Source of the DNA: Branchiostoma floridae
Lineage: Eukaryota > Chordata > Leptocardii > Amphioxiformes > Branchiostomatidae
Assembly: GCF_000003815.2 (NCBI RefSeq)
Contig: NC_049990.1
Location: 7,461,237-7,525,236 of the forward strand
DNA length: 64,000 nucleotides
Direction of reading: 5' to 3'
The notes under the pieces were generated by a model. That model was not told the origin of the DNA. It saw nothing but the letters and a program-made list of their open reading frames with translations, and did no database searches. A program made the position numbers and the translations under genes. Below are positions 12,029 to 21,610 of the stretch, one piece after another. Each line of letters starts with the position of its first letter. Within the stretch, counting starts at the first letter, position 1.

Positions 12029-12222
12029 ACGTCACATTTCCACAAAGGGGCCCGGACGGGCAATTTGGGGGAACATAAAGTACGATATAAAATACAGCAG
12101 AACACAAAACGGACCAAAAAATAATTCAACGGCATGCCTTGTCGAATATTCATTGGCATAAATAAACTTTTATTGTTCGTTTCAGCAAACAGCCCGGCCG
12201 GACCCCGAGTAGGAAATGTGAT
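12029..12222. mobile_element. ~190-bp MITE, copy 5 (K2 intron 2)
   Basis: GTCACATTTCCACAAAGGGG at the left and CCCCGAGTAGGAAATGTGA at the right. The interior shares ACGGACCAAAAA-ATAATTC and CATGCCTTGT with copy 1 of K1 intron 2, which marks the two as the same ancestral insertion. Confidence 0.65.
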
Positions 12223-12411
12223 CTGGACATTATTTCAGGAATTATCAGTACACTATATGCCACATTTTCTTTCGACTTCGTTTTGTTTCTGTTGGCACCC
12301 TTGTAATTTGTCTCACCATAAGTTATAGAACAAGAATTTTATTGCACGACAACTGTAAAGGATACAATGTGGCAACTTATATGAGACGCTTAGTCATGCG
12401 TTCTAAATATT

Positions 12412-12600
12412 CTGCGGTGTCTGTGTGGCGCTACGGCTAGAGCCTTGGAATCAGAATCAGTAGGTCCTAAGTTCGATACTCGCCATGCCCCTGCCCCCAT
12501 GAAGGTGGAGTGACGCCCACCGAGCCTCACGGCTAATCTGTCTAAAGGTGCCCAAAACACCTACAGATTTGGTGCTGCCAGTGTGTCAACATCAGCACAC
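12412..12600 (+). mobile_element. tRNA-derived SINE-like element
   Basis: The first 75 bases look like a decayed tRNA: TGGCGCTACGGCTAGAGCC (A-box-like), then about 30 bases on AAGTTCGATACTC (B-box-like, consensus GGTTCGANNCC). A non-tRNA body with several short CACC/GTG blocks follows. It lies inside K2 intron 2 and has no counterpart in K1. It does not fold as a complete tRNA by eye, so I do not call a tRNA gene. Confidence 0.4.
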
Positions 12601-12689
12601 TTGCCACTAAGACCCGTGAATTTTTTTTATATTGCAATCCATACATAGTATGGGATTGCAATATATTGCTTTTCCTTTGTTTCTTCTCC

Positions 12690-13640
12690 TGTCAAATCTT
12701 GAAATGGATTCTCCTTTTTCATTTTTTGGCCAAATGAGCTGAAATTTGGCAGGGTGGTAGAAATGGCAAATACCCCCAGACGTTTTTTTCACTTTCTTGA
12801 TACAGGCCTTAGAATTTATGATATTTAGGGTTTTTGGTCATTTTTAGACAAAATATGTATATTTTGGGCCCCTGTGCCCTGGTATTACAAGCTAATGACC
12901 TGAAATTTGGTACAGAGGTGCATTGGACATATGAGCACAGAAAACCATCAACACCTTCTTCATAGATCACTTCAAAAATGAGTTATTTTAGGGTTTTTGG
13001 CCATTTTTGACTAAAAATGTATATTTATGGCTCCTATGCCCTTGTATTAAAACCAAATGACCTGAAACTTGGTACATAGGTGCGTTTGACATATGACCAC
13101 AGAACCCCATCAACGCTTAATTCATTGTTTACTCCAAAAATGAGTTATTTTAGGGTTTTTGGCCATTTTTGACAAAAAATGTATATTTTTGGCTCCTATA
13201 CCCTTGTATGAAAACCTAATGACCTGAAATTTGGTACAGAGGTGCATTGAACATATGCTCACAGGACCCCATTGACACTTTCTTTATAGATGACTTCAAA
13301 AATGAGTTATTTTAGGGTTTTCAGTCATTTTTGACTAAAAAATGTATATTTTTGGCTTCTATGCCCTTGTATGTAAACCAAATCACCTGAAATTTGGTAG
13401 AAACGTAAATTGGACATATGGCAACAGGACCCCATCAACAATTTCTTCATAGAGCACTTATCAAATGAGTTATTTTGGGATTTTTAGCCATTTTAACTAA
13501 AAAATGTATATTTTTGGCTCCTATGCCCTTATATTGAAACCAAATGACCTAAAATTCGGCATGAAGGTGTGTAGGACAAGTGCCCACAGAACTTCATTTT
13601 CTCATTGAGCAAACATTACTTCAAATTGTTGAATTTGGGG
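12690..13640. repeat. 162-bp tandem satellite, about six units, in K2 intron 2
   Basis: The phrase GACCTGAAATTTGGTAC recurs at about 12736 (diverged), 12897, 13059, 13221, 13384 and 13546, a period of 161-163 bases. Each unit also carries GTTATTTTAGGGTTTTTGGC and GGCTCCTATGCCCTTGTAT. It ends near 13670 in a segment (GCTGTATTTGCTCC...) seen again near 31209 and, diverged, near 26588. The array sits immediately before the last exon of K2 and may provide its branch-point region. The left edge carries a 12-base inverted repeat (12629-12640 with 12653-12664). Confidence 0.85.
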
Positions 13641-13949
13641 ATTTTTTCAAGGATGAAGATGGATTGCACTATGCTGTATTTGCTCCTAAGCAAATGTTGG
13701 CCTTTCTAGTTCTAACTATTCTTGCAGTATCCTCGGGTCTACGTGACTACACCCTGGAAGAGTTGAAGGCAGACTTCAAAGCCGACTGTCTGTACGGGAT
13801 AACCAGGCGTTTTTCGTATGCGGACGTCGTGAGCCGACTCTCAGATCCAAGTCTGCTGAAGATGATCCAAGAAATCAAGGAGTGGGGTTTTCTCTGAAGG
13901 GTCAGATTTCAGTAGTACGTTTTGATCAACGTCAGATCACGATTTTTAG

Positions 13950-14345
13950 TATATGTATAATCTTTATTGCAAGTTCATGCCCGAGGGCTAATTGCAGACA
14001 AAGTAAAGTAGTGGTATACATAAGTGTATACTTTACAGAGAAGGAAAATGAAAACTATAAATAAATCAAAAGAGAAATAACGTCTAATCTAAATCTATTT
14101 CTACTTAACCTATTTGATGGGTTTGACTTCTTTTCCGTAAGCAGTGGGAGATGAATTGTCCAACATTTTCATATATAAAGGGGTTGGAAGACTTAAGCAA
14201 GAAGATTGTTTTTTGTTGGTCGGTAAGGTGAGAAAAGCTTGGGAAAGATTTGTAGATTCTATGGAAAAGATTGTTTCTTCCGGAATTGTAATGTGCACAT
14301 TGACATATAAAATGTAGTTTATCTTCCACTGCTTTCCCTTTAACA
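13950..14345 (-). pseudogene. Non-LTR retrotransposon 3' end (RT C-terminus plus tail)
   Basis: The minus-strand frame 14329-14105 encodes VEDKLHFICQCAHYNSGRNN-like sequence, the H-x-C zinc tail of a CR1/Jockey-type polyprotein, followed to about 13950 by a 3' UTR ending in AATTAGCCCTCGGGCATGAA and CAATAAAG. Only the last 75 or so codons remain, so it is a 5'-truncated dead copy. The fragments at 18585 and 29858 are related. Confidence 0.65.
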
Positions 14346-15953
14346 GTATTTATTAGTAGTTACTCAACCTGCCTCCATGAGTGAGTACAGTACCCTTATA
14401 GTAATTTTGTTTCATGCCGTAGGCTAGTTGTATGGGGATACACAGATACAAGTTTGATTTGATTTGATTTATTTGAGCACATACTCAACAATTAAAAAAC
14501 AAATGATAATAACATAATGGAAAGAAATCATGCTGAGGGGGGGGGGGGGCAGCGCAGAGGCATATGCAGCTTTTCATGACTGCCCCTCAGAAACTTAATA
14601 AAACGTAATGGACATAATCTAGATAAATGTGAAACGCAATAAGCATAATAAAAGCTTAACAATAATAACAAATGAAATTAACTGAAAGTTTACAATAAAA
14701 ATCATAACGGCAAAACTAAACATCTACAGATCTACAAATCATAAAGAAATAAATTGAAATTATAGAAGCAGATTATCTATCTGTTAGCAAATACCAAAGG
14801 AAATAAAGAAAACCAAAGCAATAAAAAGTAAACAAAATATCTATTCTATATATCTACGTGCTGTGCTGGGTGCCTTTCTCTTAGACTTAGGAGGTACGTA
14901 GTGGCTAATGAAAAGTCCTACATTTTTAATGATAAGTGGGTTTTGTAAGTTTAGTAAAAACTGGTGGACATACCGACTGATAAGTATCTAATACTAGCTC
15001 AAAAAAGAACAAGGAATAGTCATTCTTCAAGTAGCAGAGTTACCAACCGCCAGGATTGATGTTTTCAAAAATTCGTGCATTCCCAGATCTATCATAGAGT
15101 GGAATTCGTTATCTTTGCTGGATATTTTAATGAAGTCTTGCAGATAGATGTGCAAATGTTAGGTATGACGGGTCGTTCAGTACATTATAACCAGCTGCTG
15201 CCGCGACGCGTGCCTGCAAAGCTGGTGTGTTACGCCGAAGGCCGGTTATACAGATACAGTAGACATGTGCTGTTTTAGACATGGTCTTCTAGATAGTGAA
15301 AGCTCTCAAAGGTTGTTTTTATTGTAGATTCATAGCCGACGACTGTCAGTACTTTTGTTTGTTTGTTTAAGAAGCATTGGTCAATTATTTTGTGGGAAAG
15401 ATATTAATTGTGATCACACAGAATTATTATTCTCTTCACTTGTGTCTCATTACATAAATAAGACATTCATCTAACTTTATTTTTGAAGTATATTATTTTA
15501 GTTATATGTTTGAGTTAGCAAGTAACGTTGACATACCTTTATGGTAACATATCTTTATGGTGCACGTCCATGCGCACGCACATGTACATGCGCCCGCACA
15601 CACACACACACACGCACACACACACACATGCGTACACGCACACCACACACACACACACGCGCGCGCGTACACGCACACACATGACACACAAACACACGCG
15701 CGCGCGCGCGTACACGCACACGGCATGCAATGGCGTGTCGTACATCTGGTCCTTAATGTAATACATCTGGTCCTTACGTCCCCTCGTGACACACGCATTC
15801 TCTTTCTCTCTCTCTCTCTCTCCCTTTTTCTCTCTCTCTCTCTCTCTCTCAGTCCCTCTCTCTCTCTTTCATGCCGTCCGACGGCGTCTGTTTGCTTCTG
15901 TACAAATCATCAACAACAATGGATGAGGTTGTCCTAAACCGATAATGTCAACA
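14346..15953. other. Intergenic between K2 and esterase 2; simple repeats
   Basis: A second retroelement tail on the minus strand ends at about 14412-14475 (TTTGATTTGATTTGATTTAT). A G run is at 14537-14549. (CA)n mixed with (CG)n runs from about 15592 to 15722, and (CT)n from about 15799 to 15876. I see no gene. Frames across the CA and CT tracts are artefacts. Confidence 0.6.
15592..15876. repeat. Compound microsatellite: (CA)n/(CG)n then (CT)n
   Basis: Alternating purine-pyrimidine CA and CGCGCG stretches (several runs of 8-10 bases of pure CG) are followed by nearly pure CT. The CG/CA part could form Z-DNA and the CT part is a polypurine mirror tract. It lies just downstream of the stop of the esterase on the minus strand. 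Confidence 0.85.
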
Positions 15954-18195
15954 TTACAGATGGTGACGTAAGAACGTTGTCAAGTCCTGTTCCATCTGTT
16001 TCCCGACCTCAAAGTAAAACGGTTTCGATGAGAAGGACATGATACCGTGGAAGCCTGACGGGTAGCGCGCCAGTCGGACCTGAACTCCCGCCATTTCCAG
16101 CCTCCTGGCGTACATGATCCCGTCATCCCTCAGGACGTCCGTGCCGCAAACAGTGACGTAAGTGTTGGGCAATCCGGACAAGTCGGCGTCTTCTGCCATC
16201 AGTGGAGAATAGTAGGGGTTCAGGAGGTCCTTCATGTCGTCTGGTAGATCTACACTGACGTCCTCAGGAACCAATCTTGGCACGGAGTCGTCGAGAAAGT
16301 GTCGGTCAACGTAAGAGGCAAAGCGGGACTTCTTTAGCGCAGCCGTGTGGCCGTTGTTTGCAAGAGTGTCGACCAGGGACATGTTGTTGTTGAGATATTT
16401 TACCCAGAACCCAATCATCGTCTTAGCTGAAAGTAGAACGAAGAACCTGTGCCCTCTGACATATGAAGGAGTCTGAAAGTTGAACGCTTGCAGAGCAGGG
16501 TAGATTAACGCTTGTAGTTTTAATGGCGGGAACTTCTTTTTGTCGTCCTTTCTGAGTCTCAGAGCGACCGCAGCAGCCAGGTTTCCACCAGCGCTGCCCC
16601 CTGCCACACCGATTCTTGTTGGGTCGACTCCGTACTCACTGGCGTGTTGGAGGAAATGTTGGGTAGCCGTAAGGCAGTCTTCAAACGGAATGGGGAACTT
16701 GTGTTCAGGGGCTAGCCGATATCTGAAACAAACAAAAACGTAGGACACAAACCTCCGTGAATCGTGTGAGCTAAGGAAAGAAAGAAAGGGAATGAATTTT
16801 ACCAGGAAGAACTTGATGTTTTTAAAGCCTGTTTTCATTGACTTTAAGTTGTTCATATCATAACACCAAACACTCAGACAGTGGTACACGAAGACAGTGC
16901 TATAATAATCATCGATACTTACTCAACTGACACCATCACAGCACCCGTCTGGTTTGCGATGCGTCCGACAAGGGCGTCGCACTGATCTAAAAATGACAAA
17001 GAACCAAACTACAAATTGATTTGTGACATGGCGCTGTTCTTCACTATAACTGATTATGAGGGTCCTACAAAAAACGCAATGCCAGTGGTTTTGTAACAGG
17101 CTCACTTTTTGAAGGACCCTCGTACAATATTCTGTAAAAGGGTTGTTACGTATTGAATTGCTTAACAGTCTCGGAGGAAACTTTTAGATAAACATGATGT
17201 GCGAATGCGACAGATACATGTACTGTCATATGACTTAGGAGAAATAATTCCCAAACCTACCAATTGAGCCAAACACCCATCCTCCTCCATGAAACCACAT
17301 CAGGCCGGCCATCTTGCTTCCCGTTTTCTGAGCTATTGGCTTATAGACTCGAACCTGGACGCCATCGAAGGACGCGTCCGTCACTTCCAGGTTGGGATGT
17401 GACGCTTGTGACGGCGGCGGCTGGAGTTTCAGCACGCCAAACCCCATCTTCTCATGAACCCATGCCTGTGACGAGTGTAACGATAGGCCAAAGTGGTCAA
17501 TTTTAGCCTGTGACAGTATTGTGACATCTGTTGTGAAGTAGACCCAATAAAGGGAGGGGGACCCTAATGTTCCCATCTCAGTCTCACGCACAGACAAGTC
17601 AGAGTGGACGCTAACACTGGTGGCAGCGGTGGGATTCGAACACACGCCCTTTCGGAATAAAAGGAGGGAGCCCTCATGTTCCCAGATGAATGACCCAAGA
17701 CTCGAGTCAGATAAGACGTAACTCGAAAATGCAGAGCATCGGAAGTATTATATCATAATCAGTTGGCCTATTTGTTTGTTTGTCTTGGTGTGTGTCTGGA
17801 GTTGTATGGGTAATGCTTAGTTGCAGAATGTGCGGTGGACGTGGTGTAATAGGATACTTACCTTGGAGAATTGGAAGTATATAAAGCAGATGACCGACTG
17901 ACGGACGCCACGCGCACTACCCCACGAAGCAAAAAAAAATATTTCCGATCTGAAATTTGGCTAAACACCTCTTGTGGAAGATTAAAAAATAATCCCTTAC
18001 TTAAGTTACAGTCCGCGCTGAATGTTGAAATCAACTTACCACTAATTTAAATGTTCGCTCGAACCCCTTGAGGATGACGACTTTGTGCGGTTCTGCGACG
18101 TCAGGAGGTAGAGACGAGTACAGGTAACCAGAAAAGACGGCGGCGCCCAAGGTACCGGCAGCGGTCAGCCACGTCACAACCCCGAGAGCGCCCAT
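15954..18195 (-). CDS. AADAC: Arylacetamide deacetylase-like esterase, copy 2 (4 exons)
   Basis: Paralogue of the esterase at 5593, on the other strand, with the same four-exon plan: 18195-18040, 17465-17261, 16986-16923 and 16722-15954; phases close to 397 residues. It has an N-terminal signal-anchor then SSLPPDVAEP, HGGGW at about 111, and the nucleophile elbow GGSAG (GDSSG in copy 1), so the residue before the Ser is Gly instead of the near-universal Asp of the family. DVLRDDG and GFHG are intact. The last exon is very close to copy 1 while the first two exons are much more diverged, which hints at gene conversion of exon 4 or strong constraint on it. It converges on K2. Likely ER ester hydrolase; substrate unknown. 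Confidence 0.87.
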
Positions 18196-18238
18196 GCTGT
18201 CGTTTTCTGGAAGTGCAGACAGGTAAGGCCGAGGGGAA

Positions 18239-18415
18239 TAAATTAGCCTCTACCAGACTCCCCAGGTCACTGGAAAAATAGTACTGTAGAAATTGGCCAA
18301 ATAGACTGAAAACACACCAGAGGAGTTGGTTGGCTGAGAAGTACATGTACTACCTAAGGTGAAAGGCCAATTTCTACTATTTTTCCAGCCACCAGGGGAG
18401 CCTGATAGAGGCTAG
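18239..18415. mobile_element. Inverted-repeat element upstream of esterase 2
   Basis: About 55 bases at 18243-18298 (TAGCCTCTACCAGACTCCCC ... AAATTGGCC) are repeated inverted at 18367-18415 with a 60-70 base spacer. The ends TAGCCTCTA/TAGAGGCTA mark a foldback MITE. It sits about 45 bases upstream of the esterase start codon, so it overlaps its promoter or 5' UTR. Confidence 0.65.
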
Positions 18416-18584
18416 GACTCATGAAATAACAAACCAAATACATGCATGGTGCTTTGGTGTAGGTCCAACGCAGTGAAATTGAACACGAAGGTTAGGTTAC
18501 ACCTGAGGACTTGAAGTTTGAACTTGTCAGTCCTAAAACCTCCCAGAGTTTCGGTGGTAATGTGTAAATTAGTGCACACCCATT

Positions 18585-18770
18585 AGAGATTGAAAGAGGC
18601 CGCTATAAAAAGCTACCTGTCCACGAGAGATTTTGTAAATATTGCTCAATGAATGCAGTGGAAAATGAAATACATTTCATTAGTCAGTGTCCTCACTACG
18701 AGGTTGAAAGAAACCGATTATTCCAACAATTGCTACAATTTCACCCAGTTTTTTCAACCTAGGACATCAC
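18585..18770 (+). pseudogene. Non-LTR retrotransposon RT C-terminal fragment
   Basis: The plus-strand frame reads KLPVHERFCKYCSMNAVENE then IHFISQCPHYEVERNRLF, the CxxC...HxxxxC tail of CR1/Jockey-like polyproteins. A stop falls soon after (near 18760). About 60 codons only; dead fragment. Confidence 0.7.
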
Positions 18771-18785
18771 CAAAAGACTACATTT

Positions 18786-18819
18786 TTGCGTTTCGTCGCC
18801 CTCTGGCGACGAAACGCAA
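18786..18819. repeat. Perfect 15-bp stem, 4-base loop
   Basis: TTGCGTTTCGTCGCC, loop CTCT, then its exact reverse complement. It lies at the end of the retrotransposon fragment and probably marks a foldback junction. Confidence 0.9.
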
Positions 18820-21610
18820 TGTATTGGGTTTTACCTTCAGTGGTTGCTTCGATGCATGGATGGATGCTTGGTGCTTGGTTTGGTTCGACACGACCGCATG
18901 CAACTGCTACAACTGTATGTTCGGAAATACCATTGCATTGTGGTTTCGGACTTCAATATCCTGGAAAATGGCCATATAACATCTATTCCACAAGATTGCA
19001 CAAGAAAAAAAATGATTTTATCAAGAAAGCGACCGAAAATCGACATAAATAATACTATGTAGTGAGTTTAAAGCATAATGTACACTCAACTGTAATACAC
19101 GTGACAAGTTAGCTCAATCGGTAAAGTCATGCGCCTTCGAATCCGCCTTCGAAACCGAGAGTGGATTTTTTTCTTTTTAAATATTGAAGATAATATATAA
19201 ATATTCTATTTATTTATTGATATTATATTTTTATATATCATTTTTTATTTATTCTAGTATTCATTTCATATATGGAAGGCCTTTGTCTTATGAACAGGAC
19301 TTCATAGATTCCAAACCCGGCATTCGAAATTTTCTGTTCATGGTAATGGAAATACCGTGCAGCGGCTCCTATGCGCGGTAAGATGATTCTCGCAAAACAC
19401 TCGCCACTTAACTACTATTCATGATGTAAACAGAGGCTATTGATGTTGTTTGCATGAAACTCCATCAAAAACAGCGATCCTTTCTTACAGTAGCAAATGC
19501 TCCATTGTTCAGTATCGACTTCATTCAGAAGTTTTCAGACAACACGGATGTGGAAAGTCACACCGCTCGACACAAAAGTATGGAAATTTTCATGAATATT
19601 AGCAAAATTATCCAGGAAAACAAGGAAGAAATGTTGTAAATGCGGAAACCAGTATAATAGAGATGAGGTAGCTGTTAATTGGTTTGGATATTTGTTTGAC
19701 ATTTGGTAGTCAATTTAGATAGAATCTTGTCACAGTGCTGATGGTGCTTTTTCAAGTGTACATAAGTACCTGAGTATATTGATAGATTTTATAATGAACT
19801 TATTGTGCATTTAAAATAAAGTTGTAAGCCAAGACCAGCTATTAAACAGTACTCCTTTCCAAAACAACAATTTTTCTTATAGACGCAACAGCCCTTGAGT
19901 GACTTTTTCTAACAGATTTTACTTCAAGAAAAAGACAGTTCACACTCATAAACGTAGACGAAACGCCAGCTTTTTTTAAAAGCACTTGTTTTACTGAAGT
20001 CACAAAACCCACTTACTCTGCAGTGTGTGGGACAGTTCATTAACCACTGCCTTCTAAGAAGAAGTCAAATCCAATAATAAGATGAAACTTCAGTTGATTA
20101 GACATTAGTGCTATGTACTACATTGTATTTTTTTTGTTTCCCTCGAGAATGTTCCTGCAATTAGCCTCCGGGCATGATTTTGCTGTTACTGCCAAGGTAA
20201 TGGACTTTGATCCATTGACGCTATGCATTTACCCATAACTGGGTCAAAGATCAAATGGGTCTTCTGGCTAGTTCTTTGTGAAACAACCTGTTGCAGTGTT
20301 GGGGATTGGTCTACACACGTGCGCAAAGACGACCTGACGGCCTAACTAGTCCTTACTCCGAAGTTGTAACTTTATGTAGCAAATTTTGAAAACAATAGCC
20401 GAGTCAAACTTACCTGCAAAGCTGCCGAGCGTTCTGGACTATGTGGGGGAAAATACCGTGCCAACAATCCTGACCAATCAGAGCTGGTACACCAACCATT
20501 ACATTACATTAGCCGCGCCGACAGGCGGACTTAATGCGCACTGCAGATATGAGGTCGCACGGTCCAAAGCAGTGTCAAGGTGGTCAATTGGACAGTTTTC
20601 TTGGCCCTTGGGAAAGTCATGTACCTGGTACATCTGCTTGGAGATTACAATAAACCTACACCACATGTTTTGCCTTTCATGGATGATAACTCAAGTGCAG
20701 GTATGTAGACACCAGAAATACCTACACAGCTTCAATTATTTCAAGCACTGTTGACTTACACTTTCAGCTAGTATTCCAAGTCGTATGCAGACATAAACAT
20801 TAACGTAGTCGTTAATAGGTAATATGTCCTTCAATACAAGTTACTTTTCACCGGTTCAAGCACCGATTGCAATCAGCACTGGTACTGAAGTCATCATAAA
20901 GGAGCATCAGGACTGCATTATAATGTCGATCCTGATCCAAAGGCTGCAGTAATACATTCTACCATTACAAGGCGCTTTTGATCCATGGTAATTTTTACAT
21001 ATGTCTCCTAAGTCAGTCAGTAATGACAAGAAATCTGAGCAGATTTCAGGGGAAATAATTTATTGTCTTTCATCAGGAGGTAGGTCGTCTTGTTTAAGGA
21101 GATTGCAAAACAAAATTTAGCCCATCTAGTGGCTCCCCCGGGCTTCCCATTTTACAGTATTTTGAAAGGAACATTGAATCTATTGACAAACAGGAAAAAA
21201 ATCTTCCTGGCATGTTTGACCAATTGCTGACTACATGTATCCACAAGATCTTGTGTTAATGAGATCACATGTCTGTAACTCTCGCAAGATTTCGTTCTGA
21301 AGTGATTGGTCATCAGTATTGATCCTGAAGAAGGCGACAGTTGTCGTGTGTACTTTTGTGTTGGAAGAAAGTTTAGCATTGTACTATGATTGCTACCAAC
21401 ACAAATCGCCTTCCATGATAATTTAGGTCTTCTTGTTTCTTGTTTTGTTGAAATAAGACACAAGACAATGACAAGAACTAAAATGCTCTGTTCATCTGAT
21501 GGATAAAATTGGCATCATACCAGTTGGAACCTAACTAAATCCCCAATCTTTCCTGTCCAATTCTTAACCATTACTACCACAGCATACAAGTCTTCTTACT
21601 GGAGAATACA

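Larger units (their letters stand above)
10359..13897 (+). pseudogene. CHK/EcKinase-like kinase, copy K2, premature stop
   Basis: Paralogue of K1 on the opposite strand. Exons are 10359-11243, 11568-11751 and 13728-13897, with the same intron positions and phases as K1. The ATG at 10359 opens MASKITAKAEIVIPFPQSAE, but codon 26 (10434-10436) is TGA where K1 has TGG (Trp). Downstream the frame is open to the normal stop at 13895-13897 and every motif is kept: LVAK, EVKFYSD, LSHGDCWVNNIMIK with the canonical HGD that K1 lacks, and RLVDWQS. There is no in-frame ATG soon after the stop that would keep the whole kinase lobe. It is therefore a young pseudogene, a null allele in this assembly, a read error, or a case of readthrough. 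Intron 2 is swollen to about 2 kb by transposons, a SINE-like piece and a satellite. Confidence 0.8.
18196..21610. other. Repeat-rich intergenic stretch
   Basis: Between the start of esterase 2 and the end of AFG1L I support no gene. Contents: an inverted-repeat element (18239-18415), a retrotransposon end (18585-18770), a perfect hairpin (18786-18819), a retroelement tail (about 20157) and scattered AT-rich DNA. A TTTATT at 21059-21064 would be an AATAAA signal for AFG1L on the minus strand, giving a 3' UTR of about 550 bases; this is a guess. Confidence 0.5.

Noticed and set aside
15502-15937. Overlapping frames on both strands near 15.6 kb
   Set aside because: Produced by the CA, CG and CT simple repeats.
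19105-19165. tRNA-like stretch (TAGCTCAATCGGTAAAG then TTCGAATCCGCC)
   Set aside because: The A-box and B-box-like parts are only about 25 bases apart, with no acceptor stem pairing; too short for a tRNA.
20386-20754. 122-codon open frame
   Set aside because: No recognisable motif and no neighbouring exons; the region is repeat-rich.
21152-21463. 103-codon minus-strand frame downstream of AFG1L
   Set aside because: It may be 3' UTR or repeat. A CTGAAGAAGGCGACAG stretch hinted at a retroelement, but not enough to name one.
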